Assembly (NCBI RefSeq): GCF_900119365.1
Contig: NZ_FPJO01000018.1
Span: 100,048 to 164,047 of the forward strand
Origin: Streptomyces atratus
Lineage (GTDB): Bacteria > Actinomycetota > Actinomycetes > Streptomycetales > Streptomycetaceae
Length of the DNA stretch: 64,000 nt
Direction: 5' to 3'
Of the stretch, positions 1-7,891 are shown in pieces. Every line of letters begins with the position of its first letter. Position 1 is the stretch's first letter. The notes under the pieces were generated by a model. That model saw only the letters and a program-made list of their open reading frames with translations. It did no database searches and was not told where the DNA came from. The translations under genes were made by a program, and so were the position numbers.

Positions 1-150
1 CCCTCCTGCTTACCGTCCGAGCCGGGAAGATTCGTCCGTACGGGGCCGACCGTCGCCTCGTACGCGGGGAGCTCGGCGGTCAGGCGGAGCGCTCCTCCCC
101 CGGCGAAGCCGGTCCGGAACGATCCGGGCTCGACGATCAGAACCTCGACC
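1..150 (-). pseudogene. C-terminal fragment of a short-chain dehydrogenase (SDR), cut by the window edge
   Basis: One minus-strand frame reads VEVLIVEPGSFRTGFAG and then a stretch typical of the C-terminal part of classical SDR oxidoreductases (the IVEPGxFRTxFAG element after the catalytic YxxxK helix). It begins only a few bases after the stop of the radical SAM gene. There is therefore no room for the Rossmann fold or the catalytic residues, and no start codon fits. I infer a decayed remnant that may continue past the left edge. The call rests on motif likeness only. Confidence 0.45.
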
Positions 151-154
151 GGTG

Positions 155-1519
155 CTACCGGGCGTCGTCCGGAAGGGCCGGAAGACTGTCCATGAACGAG
201 CTGACGGAGAAGACCGCGCGTCCGGGTCCGGGCGGACCGTATCCGGGGGGCGAGCTGAGACCGTACTCCTCCATGGTCGCGCGATAGGCGTCCAGCAGAC
301 GGATGTGGTACTCCAGCGGCGCTCCGCCCGGGTTGGTCTTCCCGAGCGGAGTGGTGGGCTCCGGGCACCAGGTGGTGAACCTCGGGGTGATGCCGTGCGA
401 CATGAAGAACCGCAGGCCCTCGGTGGTCGATGCGATGGCTTCGTCCACCGTGGTGAAGCCGAAGGGCTCGGCCATCTCCACGCCCGCCACGAAGTTGGGG
501 ATGACATTGCGGGCGCCGAAGACCTCGGACGAGTCCAGGATGCGGCGGTGCCACTCGTCACGGCCCACGTAGCGTTCCTTGCCCGGGCAGTAGAGCTCGA
601 ACAGCCGGCGGTCCCACACCTCGTAGTTGGGGTGGTAGATCTGCACGCCGTAGTCGTGGAACCGCTGGACGTCGGCCTTGGGCAGGGCCTGGGCCACGAC
701 CTTGCCGATCCAGCGGCCGGGGAATCGCTCCTCGATGGCCTTGGCGTACTGCCCGTAGAAGTCTGCTTCGTCGCGGCCGCCGATGTGGGAGGTGATGGCC
801 CCGCCGGTGAGGGTGTAGGCGGTGGAGGTCTTCGCCGTGTCGTACTTGTCGATGATGGCGAGCGCCTCCAGGACCTCCTCGACCGGCTTCACCCCGGTGT
901 ACGGGCGACCCGCCGCCTTGTGCTGGCGCCAGTTGTGGTTGATGTCGCAGTACTGGCACTCCTCCTTCGCACCGAAGTACTGGCAGACCCGGAAGACGGT
1001 CAGGTAGACGAGGTATCCCCATTGGATGGTGGGGGCCACCTCCATCACGGACTTGCCGTTCTCCAGTGTGTGCCGGTAGTAGTCCGGCATGGGCGGCAGA
1101 CCCACGTCGGAGATCCGTCGGCCGTCGAGATACAGCCCGAGCACACCGTCGTCGTCGGCCGCGACACGGTACGGGGACGCGGGGTTGACCCGGACGGACA
1201 CGACGGTCCTGCGCAGGTCGTACGGACCGCCGGTGAGAACGATCTCCTCCGGCGGGCGGCGGAGTGCGGCCGCGCCCAGCTCGGGGAGGGTGCCGTGGTC
1301 GAAGGAGAAGATGAAGTAGGACTTCGGCTTGACGTCACCGCCCTCGTTGTCGCTGAGGGCGGACTCGTCGAACGCCACGCCGCCGCGCAGCAGATCCTCC
1401 TTGATGACGGCTTCCCGGGGCACGTGCGGGAACTCCTCCATGAGGCGCTCGACCAGACGGGTGCGGTTCCCGTCCGTGCGGCTCGGTTCGGTGCGGCTGC
1501 GGTCGGTACTGCTCGGCAT
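155..1519 (-). CDS. Radical SAM protein with a non-canonical CX8CX2C cluster
   Basis: 454 aa. A cysteine triplet at about residues 179, 188 and 191 (CQYFGAKEECQYC) would ligand a 4Fe-4S cluster. The spacing is CX8CX2C, not the classical CX3CX2C. A TIM-barrel-like region follows, with YTLTGGAI, WIGKVVAQALPKAD and FTTWCPEPTTPLGK. The ATG at 1519 is preceded by GAGGAG at 8 nt, so I chose it over an upstream GTG that would add 30 Arg-rich residues. The pentapeptide-repeat gene lies upstream on the same strand, 187 bp away. The reaction and substrate are unknown; no neighbour suggests a peptide substrate. The radical SAM assignment is fairly secure, the function is not. Confidence 0.8.
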   Translation of the reverse strand: MPSSTDRSRTEPSRTDGNRTRLVERLMEEFPHVPREAVIKEDLLRGGVAFDESALSDNEGGDVKPKSYFIFSFDHGTLPELGAAALRRPPEEIVLTGGPYDLRRTVVSVRVNPASPYRVAADDDGVLGLYLDGRRISDVGLPPMPDYYRHTLENGKSVMEVAPTIQWGYLVYLTVFRVCQYFGAKEECQYCDINHNWRQHKAAGRPYTGVKPVEEVLEALAIIDKYDTAKTSTAYTLTGGAITSHIGGRDEADFYGQYAKAIEERFPGRWIGKVVAQALPKADVQRFHDYGVQIYHPNYEVWDRRLFELYCPGKERYVGRDEWHRRILDSSEVFGARNVIPNFVAGVEMAEPFGFTTVDEAIASTTEGLRFFMSHGITPRFTTWCPEPTTPLGKTNPGGAPLEYHIRLLDAYRATMEEYGLSSPPGYGPPGPGRAVFSVSSFMDSLPALPDDAR

Positions 1520-1705
1520 GTGCGCGACTCCTCGGTCCGGTCGTCTGCGGCGTTCCGGGTACGCCGCACTGTGCAACGAACCGGACACGTCCACAGTGCC
1601 CAGCCCCACCGGCCGATTCGCCCCGGTGCGGCGTGAACGGTCGGCGGCCGTCGGTGGCGCGGTCCGGACCGGTCCGTCGGTGGCTGGCTGTCCCCGGGCC
1701 GGGGT

Positions 1706-2608
1706 TCACCTGTCCCAGTGCGTGGGGCGGCCGAGTGACGGAGGGAGCTTCGTCGCCGCGTCGCCGCGGGCCGCGTTGAGCTGGGCCTGGGTGAGGAAGA
1801 GGCTACCGGTGAGGTCGGCGCCGGACAGATTCGCGTCCCGGAAGTCGGCACCGATCAGATCGGCCAGACGCAGATCGGCACCGGTGAGGTCAGCTGCGAT
1901 CAGATACGCGCCGCGCAGGTCGGCGCCCCGCAGATCGGCGCCCTTGAGCCTGGCTCCGATGAGGTCGGCGCCGCGATGGTCACGCTTCTTCCTGCGCGGC
2001 GCCGTCGCTCGTACGAGTTCGCTGGTACGAAGCAGCAGCTCGGCCACGACGTCGCGATGGCCGGCCACATCCAGGTCCGAGAACGCGTCGGCCGGGAGGT
2101 GGGTGAGGCGTTCCGTCTCGTCGAGGGTGCGCCGGATCTCGGCGTGGAGAGGCCGCGCCGGTTCCAGGGACAGCGATTCCGTGAGGTACCAGAGGAGTTC
2201 ATGGAGCTGCCGCATGACCGGGAACACCTGGAACATCTGCCCGGCAATCTGCGGGGCCCTGCGCCAGTCCTGTCCGTCGAAGGTCTCGCCGGAGACCTTC
2301 TGGCCCGCCCCGAAGCAGTCGTACACGGTGCAACCCGGAAAGCCCTGCGTCCGGAGTTCGGTGTGGATGCCGCAGCGGAAGTCCTCCTGGAGGTTCCGGC
2401 AGGGCTTCCCGGCGTCCTTGTCGATCGCGAAGTCCGCGGACCGTGTCAGGGTCAGCGCCACACAGCACAGCCCGAAACAGTTCGCGCAGTCGGCGCGCAG
2501 CGCGGCACGGTCGCCGCGGTCGATGGCGGGGCCTTGGACGTTGTCGGGCACGGTGCGTGGATCCTCTGGGTACGGAACTGTCGGACGGTCGACCCTATCG
2601 GGATCCAT
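1706..2608 (-). CDS. Cys-rich pentapeptide-repeat protein
   Basis: About 300 aa. The N-terminal 120 residues carry a conserved-looking cysteine set (CANCFGLCC, then single Cys in CRNL, RCGIH, PGCTVYDC), compatible with metal or Fe-S binding. The C-terminal ~90 residues are tandem pentapeptide repeats of the A(D/N)LxG type (GADLIGARLKGADLRGADL and onward), which fold as a right-handed quadrilateral beta-helix. The middle is helical and charged. An in-frame GTG lies directly before the ATG. Some pentapeptide proteins mimic DNA and protect gyrase, but the Cys domain argues against assuming that here. The role is unknown. Confidence 0.8.
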   Translation of the reverse strand: MDPDRVDRPTVPYPEDPRTVPDNVQGPAIDRGDRAALRADCANCFGLCCVALTLTRSADFAIDKDAGKPCRNLQEDFRCGIHTELRTQGFPGCTVYDCFGAGQKVSGETFDGQDWRRAPQIAGQMFQVFPVMRQLHELLWYLTESLSLEPARPLHAEIRRTLDETERLTHLPADAFSDLDVAGHRDVVAELLLRTSELVRATAPRRKKRDHRGADLIGARLKGADLRGADLRGAYLIAADLTGADLRLADLIGADFRDANLSGADLTGSLFLTQAQLNAARGDAATKLPPSLGRPTHWDR

Positions 2609-2708
2609 CACCCGTTCGCGTCAATTTCATGATCAACGGATTCCGGGGGCTCCCAGGCGGGCCCGAGCGCTGCACGCAATGATGGTGGGTAGTACATCTT
2701 TGTAGGAG

Positions 2709-3462
2709 GTGGCCACGGACGTGGCGAACGCACCAGTGGACGGCATCCCTGCCCGGCGGGTACTCACCGATCCGGCCGGCCTTGCCCGGTATCAGCACGA
2801 CGAGGCCGAGCGGGCTCCGTACGGAACACCCCTGGCCGTGGTGCGTCCGCAGACCACCGAAGAGGTGCGGGATGTGGTCCGGCACTGCCTGGCCCACCGC
2901 ATCCCACCGGTTCCGCGCGGCGCGGGCACCGGCCTGTCGGGAGGTGCGAACGCCGTGGACGGGGCGATCGTCCTGTCCTTCGAGGACATGAACCGCATCG
3001 TCCACATCGACCCGGCGGAGCGGCTGGCCGTCCTCCAGCCGGGAGTGGTCAACGACGATCTGCGGGCGGCGGGCGCGGAACACGGGCTCTGGTACCAGCC
3101 GGATCCGGCGAGCTCGCCCTGATCTACGATCGGCGGGTGGCCGACATCGCCCATGCCGGGGACGGGAATCTGCACCCGCTCATCATCACCACTCCCGGCG
3201 ACGAAGCAGCGCGGGCCCGCGCCCAGTTGGCCTTCGAGGACATCCTCGACGATGCGATCGCCCTAGGTGGCACGGTGACGGGCGAGCACGGTGTGGGGCT
3301 GCTGAAGATACGCGGGATGAACAAGGAACTGGGTTCCGCGGTCTGGCCATGCATCACGCGGTGAAGGCGGCGCTGGACCCGCACGGCATCCTCAACCCGG
3401 GCAAGGTGCTCGGCGGGGGCGCGTCGACGCTGACCGGTGAAGGGGACGCTCCGCGGGCGTGA
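2709..3462 (+). pseudogene. Internally deleted, frameshifted FAD-linked oxidase (GlcD/lactate-dehydrogenase type)
   Basis: The first ~135 codons match the N-terminus of FAD-binding PCMH oxidases, including the PRGAGTGLSGGAN flavin loop. Frame 1 ends at 3122. A second frame from about 3110 resumes at the very C-terminal part of the same family (HAGDGNLHP, TGEHGVG), so roughly 270 codons of the middle are missing. A further frameshift near 3345 moves the reading to a third frame that encodes MHHAVKAALDPHGILNPGK and ends at 3462. Intact members are about 450 aa. It is almost certainly non-functional. GTAGGAGG lies just before the probable start (GTG 2709 or 2721). Confidence 0.85.
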
Positions 3463-3583
3463 CGGAGGGGAGCGTGGCGCGGCGGCATCGGCGACGGCAC
3501 GCGGCCGAAGCCCCGTGCCCGAGCCACTGTCAGTGGCGCGGCGCACACTGGCAGGAGAACGGCACGGGCGAAGGGGGACGCTG

Positions 3584-4075
3584 ATGGGCACCGGGCACGA
3601 GACAGGGTTCGAACCGGCCACCGGGGACGGCCCGCAGGCGCCGGAGCGAGACGGAAAGCGCTCCGCTTCTGTACGGACGGCGTTCGAAGGAATGCTCCAG
3701 ATCCGCCGGCTGACGAACACCGGGCACGCCGACCCGCAGGGCGTACCCGCCCAGTGGGAGACGCACCGTCCGGTGCGGGCCGTCGCCATCGCTCTGGAGG
3801 CATCGGGCCTGGCCGCCTCGGCCGTTGACGGATCGGGCGTGCGCACGGCGACCGGGTACCGCTTGCAGCAGGGCGAAACACCGGGTGGCGTACGTGTCGA
3901 GTGGCTCGGGCCGCCCGGCAGCGGAGCTGCCCATACGGAGGAGGCCGAGCTGGCCCGGTGCGCTGCCGTGCTGCGGGAGTTGGGCTGGACGGTGTTGCTG
4001 TACCGCGGAGCGCGCCGTCGAAGATTCCTGGAGGTCGAACCACCGGCCGGTACGCGAGGGCCGAACGACGGGTAG
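3584..4075 (+). CDS. Hypothetical protein (163 aa)
   Basis: I chose the ATG at 3584 because AAGGGGGA lies 7 nt upstream; an earlier in-frame start would add 49 residues of shadow-like Arg/Gly sequence. The protein has a disordered acidic N-terminus (~30 aa). An alpha/beta core follows, with an LQIRRLTNTGHADPQGVP element and a C-terminal ELGWTVLLYRGARRRRFLEVEPP. No catalytic motif, signal peptide or membrane segment is visible. It looks like a lineage-restricted Streptomyces protein. I do not recognise a family. Confidence 0.55.
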   Translation: MGTGHETGFEPATGDGPQAPERDGKRSASVRTAFEGMLQIRRLTNTGHADPQGVPAQWETHRPVRAVAIALEASGLAASAVDGSGVRTATGYRLQQGETPGGVRVEWLGPPGSGAAHTEEAELARCAAVLRELGWTVLLYRGARRRRFLEVEPPAGTRGPNDG

Positions 4076-4164
4076 CGGGCGCCCCTCGCGCCGTCGTCGG
4101 CGGGCGTTGTCAGACCCATGAGGGATGCTGGTGGGCACGACACCTCTGACCGGGAGATGCTGAG

Positions 4165-4392
4165 ATGCGCAATGCCGAACTCGCCGCGGCCCAGGCATAT
4201 GTCCGACTGCTGGAGGCCACTCGCGCCGCGCTCGCGGACCCGGACGACGGCCCCTTGTACGTGCCGTTGCTCGCCTCGCCGATCGCCGAAGCCGATGGCG
4301 CGCTCCAGCGCGCCGGCCTCTGCGGCAATGAGTCCCGGTTCTTCGACCTGGTGAGCTCGCTGCAGCCGAGCATGTCCGGCAGTGGTCACTGA
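4165..4392 (+). CDS. Small hypothetical protein (75 aa)
   Basis: A short, mostly helical protein (AELAAAQAYVRLLEATRAALAD) followed by a Pro-rich turn and a second helix. GGGAGATG lies ahead of the ATG. It has no Cys, signal peptide or membrane segment. It stands alone between the preceding unknown gene and the rhamnose promoter. Function unknown; moderate confidence that it is translated. Confidence 0.5.
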   Translation: MRNAELAAAQAYVRLLEATRAALADPDDGPLYVPLLASPIAEADGALQRAGLCGNESRFFDLVSSLQPSMSGSGH

Positions 4393-4498
4393 GCGAACCC
4401 GCCGAACGACACGGCGGGGCTCCGTGCTCCGCCGTCACCAGACGGACGCCGTCGCGTGATGCATTGATTCAAGAAGCCGAGACAACCTGACCGGCTCC

Positions 4499-4528
4499 TT
4501 GACTGGAAGCTTGTGGCGAACCTAGCGT
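4499..4528 (+). promoter_or_regulatory. Putative sigma-70-type promoter of the rhamnose operon
   Basis: TTGACT (4499-4504) and TAGCGT (4523-4528) are separated by 18 bp, close to the Streptomyces vegetative consensus. They lie about 75 bp before the rhamnose isomerase start in an otherwise gene-free 212-bp gap. Confidence 0.6.
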
Positions 4529-4538
4529 ACGGTCCGGA

Positions 4539-4550
4539 TGAAACGATTCA
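4539..4550. promoter_or_regulatory. LacI-family-type operator, TGAAACGATTCA
   Basis: This is a near-perfect palindrome of the LacI/GalR class (TGAAACG-like half-sites), extended to ATGAAACGATTCAT. It sits 10 bp downstream of the -10 box, a classical repression position. A second small palindrome, TTGATTCAA, lies upstream at 4464-4472. No LacI-type regulator is encoded in this window, so the cognate repressor must lie elsewhere. Confidence 0.6.
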
Positions 4551-4604
4551 TACGCGCATCCGAACGGTCTCCGGTCGCTGGATGACTCTGCTTACGAGGT
4601 GTTC

Positions 4605-5771
4605 ATGTCTGATGTGTCGGCCGTCAAGGCAGCTCTGAAGTCCCAGGTCATCGAGACGCCGTCGTGGGGGTACGGGAACTCCGGGACGCGGTTCAAGGTG
4701 TTCGCGCAGCCGGGTGTGCCGCGCGACCCGTTCGAAAAGCTGGAGGACGCGGCCCAGGTCCACGCGTTCACGGGCGTGGCGCCGAAGGTGTCGCTGCACA
4801 TCCCGTGGGACGAGGTCGAGGACTACACCGCACTGACCCGGCACGCCGAGGATCTCGGGCTGCGGATCGGGGCGATCAACTCCAACGTCTTCCAGGACGA
4901 CGACTACAAGCTCGGTTCGGTCACCCATCCCGATCCGAAGGTGCGCCGCAAGGCCACCGACCACCTGCTGGAGTGCGTCGACATCATGGACGAGACCGGG
5001 TCCCCCGATCTCAAGCTCTGGTTCTCCGACGGCACGAACTACCCCGGGCAGGACGACATCACGGCCCGCCAGGACCGGCTGGCCGAGGCACTGGCCGAGG
5101 TGTACGAACGGCTGGGTGGCGAGCAGCGGATGCTGCTGGAGTACAAACTCTTCGAGCCCGCGTTCTACACGACCGATGTACCCGACTGGGGCACGGCGTA
5201 CGCTCACTGTCTCAGTCTCGGCCCGAAGGCCCAGGTGGTCGTGGATACCGGACACCACGCGCCGGGCACCAACATCGAGTTCATCGTGGCTTCGCTGCTG
5301 CGGGCGAACAAGCTCGGTGCGTTCGACTTCAACTCCCGGTTCTACGCGGACGACGATCTGATGGCCGGGGCGGCCGACCCGTTCCAGCTGTTCCGGATCA
5401 TGCACGAGGTGGCCAGGAACGGCGGCCTGAAGCCCGAGACGAACGTCAACTTCATGCTCGACCAGTGCCACAACATCGAGGCGAAGATCCCCGCCGTGAT
5501 CCGGTCGGTCGCCAACGTCCAGGAAGCGACCGCCAAGGCGCTGCTGATCGACATGGCGGCGCTGAGCGCCGCTCAGCGGTCCGGCGATGTGCTGGCCGCG
5601 AACGGCGCCCTGATGGATGCGTACAACACCGATGTACGTCCGCTGCTGGCCGAGGTGCGCGAGGAACTCGGCCTGGCCAGGGACCCGTTCACCGCATACC
5701 TGGCCTCGGGCAACCAGGAGCGGATTGCCGCCGCCCGGGTCGGTGGCGAGCAGGCCGGTTGGGGCGCCTGA
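4605..5771 (+). CDS. rhaI: L-rhamnose isomerase
   Basis: 388 aa, xylose-isomerase-like TIM barrel of the RhaI (not RhaA) type. It converts L-rhamnose to L-rhamnulose with divalent metals. Metal and substrate residues are visible in the blocks LLEYKLFEPAFY, VVDTGHHAPGTNIEF and FDFNSRFYADDDL. The ATG at 4605 has GAGG 5 nt upstream; a GTG two codons earlier is also possible. It is the first gene of the rhamnose operon, 65 bp before the aldolase/dehydrogenase fusion. The following kinase and aldolase support the sugar assignment. Confidence 0.93.
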   Translation: MSDVSAVKAALKSQVIETPSWGYGNSGTRFKVFAQPGVPRDPFEKLEDAAQVHAFTGVAPKVSLHIPWDEVEDYTALTRHAEDLGLRIGAINSNVFQDDDYKLGSVTHPDPKVRRKATDHLLECVDIMDETGSPDLKLWFSDGTNYPGQDDITARQDRLAEALAEVYERLGGEQRMLLEYKLFEPAFYTTDVPDWGTAYAHCLSLGPKAQVVVDTGHHAPGTNIEFIVASLLRANKLGAFDFNSRFYADDDLMAGAADPFQLFRIMHEVARNGGLKPETNVNFMLDQCHNIEAKIPAVIRSVANVQEATAKALLIDMAALSAAQRSGDVLAANGALMDAYNTDVRPLLAEVREELGLARDPFTAYLASGNQERIAAARVGGEQAGWGA

Positions 5772-5836
5772 GCCCCGCCTTCGCCCCCGTACGAACACCG
5801 ACCGGTTCAGACGGCCCCCGACCACGAAGGAATCCC

Positions 5837-7882
5837 ATGACCTCCGCGACGCACCCCGAAGTCGCTGCACTCCTGGAACGCGCCCACCGGATCGGCTCCG
5901 ACGCCCGGAACACCAACTACGCCGGTGGCAACACATCGGTCAAGGCCACCGGCACCGACCCGGTCACCGGCGGCGCCACCGAACTGCTGTGGGTCAAGGG
6001 TTCCGGCGGTGATCTCGGCACGCTGACCGAGGCCGGGCTCGCCGTACTGCGGCTGGACCGGGTGCGTGCTCTCAAGGACGTGTACCCAGGGGTGGAGCGC
6101 GAGGACGAGATGGTGCCGGCGTTCGACTACTGCCTGCACGGCAAGGGCGGTGCTGCACCGTCCATCGACACGGCGATGCACGCCCTGGTCGAGGCCGCTC
6201 ACGTCGACCATCTGCATCCGGACTCGGGGATCGCGCTGGCGTGCGCCGCCGACGGCGAGAAGCTGACCGCGGAGTGCTTCGGCGACAAGGTGGCCTGGGT
6301 GGGCTGGCGCAGGCCGGGATTCCAGCTCGGCCTGGACATCGCCGCCGTCAAGGAGGCCAACCCGCAGGCCGTCGGGGTGATCCTCGGCGGCCATGGCATC
6401 ACGGCCTGGGGCGAGACGTCCGAGGAGTGCGAGCACAACGCCCTCTGGATGATCCGCACCGCCGAGACCTTCCTCCAGGAACGGGGCAGGGCCGAACCCT
6501 TCGGCCCCGCGTGGGCGGGCCGCGAGCCGCTTCCCGAGGAGCGGCGCCGGGAGCGTGCGGCCGCGCTCGCCCCGCTGATCCGCGGTCTGGCCTCCACCGA
6601 CCGTCCTCAGGTGGGCCACTTCACCGACACGGAGCCGGTGCTGGACTTCCTCGCCCGCACCGAACACCCCCGACTCGCCGCACTGGGCACCTCGTGCCCG
6701 GACCACTTCCTTCGTACGAAGGTCAGCCCGCTGGTGCTCGACCTGCCCGCGGGCGCCCCGTTGGACGAAGCCGCGGCGCGGCTGAAGGAACTGCACGGGG
6801 AGTACCGGGAGGCGTATCGCGCGTACTACGAGCGTCATGCCTCCCCCGACTCCCCCGTGATGCGCGGCGCGGACCCGGCAATCGTGCTGGTGCCCGGGGT
6901 CGGCATGTTCTCCTTCGGCAAGGACAAGCAGACGGCCCGGGTCGCCGGGGAGTTCTACCTCAACGCCATCAACGTGATGCGCGGCGCCGAGGCCGTCTCC
7001 TCGTACGCACCGATCGAGGAGTCCGAGAAGTTCCGGATCGAGTACTGGGAGCTGGAGGAGGCCAAGCTGCGCCGGATGCCGAAGGCGAAACCACTGGCCA
7101 CCCGGGTGGCGCTGGTCACGGGCGCGGGGTCCGGCATCGGCAAGGCCATCGCGCACCGGCTGGTCGCGGAGGGGGCGTGTGTCGTCGTCGCGGACATCGA
7201 CGCGGAGAACGCCGCCTCGGTGGCGCAGGAGCTCGGCGGCTCCGACAAGGCGGTGGCCGTGACGGCCGATGTGACCAGTGAGGAGCAGATCGTCGAGGCG
7301 TTCCGGGCCGGTGCGCTGGCGTTCGGCGGCGTGGATCTCGTCGTGAACAATGCCGGGATCTCCATCTCGAAGCCGCTGCTGGAGACGACGGCCCGGGACT
7401 GGGATCTTCAGCACGACATCATGGCGCGCGGCTCGTTCCTGGTCTCGCGCGAGGCCGCCCGGATGATGCGGACGCAGAACCTCGGTGGCGACATCGTCTA
7501 CATCACCTCGAAGAACGCCGTGTTCGCGGGTCCGAACAACATCGCCTACTCGGCCACCAAGGCCGACCAGTCCCACCAGGTGCGGCTGCTGGCCGCGGAG
7601 CTGGGCGAGCACGGCATCCGGGTCAACGGAATCAACCCCGATGGTGTGGTGCGCGGTTCGGGGATCTTCGCGGGCGGCTGGGGGGCCCAGCGCGCGGCGA
7701 CGTACGGCATCGAAGAGGAGAAGCTCGGCGAGTTCTACGCCCAGCGGACCCTGCTCAAGCGCGAGGTGCTCCCGGAGCATGTGGCCAATGCCGTGTTCGC
7801 GCTGACCGGCGGGGACCTCACGCACACGACCGGACTGCATGTTCCCGTCGACGCCGGTGTGGCCGCGGCCTTCCTTCGATGA
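5837..7882 (+). CDS. Bifunctional rhamnulose-1-phosphate aldolase / short-chain dehydrogenase
   Basis: 681 aa, two domains. Residues ~1-400 are a class II aldolase domain with the zinc histidines in DHLHPDS and GGHGITAWGE. From ~421 to the end is an SDR domain with TGAGSGIGKA (NAD binding), NNAG and the catalytic YSATK. In this family the aldolase cleaves rhamnulose-1-phosphate to dihydroxyacetone phosphate and L-lactaldehyde, and the dehydrogenase is thought to oxidise lactaldehyde to lactate. The fusion is the usual form in rhaI-type operons. The ATG at 5837 has GAAGGAA upstream. The stop is 9 bp before the kinase, so the two are probably co-translated. Confidence 0.92.
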   Translation: MTSATHPEVAALLERAHRIGSDARNTNYAGGNTSVKATGTDPVTGGATELLWVKGSGGDLGTLTEAGLAVLRLDRVRALKDVYPGVEREDEMVPAFDYCLHGKGGAAPSIDTAMHALVEAAHVDHLHPDSGIALACAADGEKLTAECFGDKVAWVGWRRPGFQLGLDIAAVKEANPQAVGVILGGHGITAWGETSEECEHNALWMIRTAETFLQERGRAEPFGPAWAGREPLPEERRRERAAALAPLIRGLASTDRPQVGHFTDTEPVLDFLARTEHPRLAALGTSCPDHFLRTKVSPLVLDLPAGAPLDEAAARLKELHGEYREAYRAYYERHASPDSPVMRGADPAIVLVPGVGMFSFGKDKQTARVAGEFYLNAINVMRGAEAVSSYAPIEESEKFRIEYWELEEAKLRRMPKAKPLATRVALVTGAGSGIGKAIAHRLVAEGACVVVADIDAENAASVAQELGGSDKAVAVTADVTSEEQIVEAFRAGALAFGGVDLVVNNAGISISKPLLETTARDWDLQHDIMARGSFLVSREAARMMRTQNLGGDIVYITSKNAVFAGPNNIAYSATKADQSHQVRLLAAELGEHGIRVNGINPDGVVRGSGIFAGGWGAQRAATYGIEEEKLGEFYAQRTLLKREVLPEHVANAVFALTGGDLTHTTGLHVPVDAGVAAAFLR

Positions 7883-7891
7883 CCGGATGAG

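Noticed and set aside
4664..5836. Upstream in-frame extension of the aldolase/dehydrogenase gene
   Set aside because: It lies inside the rhamnose isomerase gene in another frame. The ATG at 5837 has a ribosome-binding site and the normal protein N-terminus.
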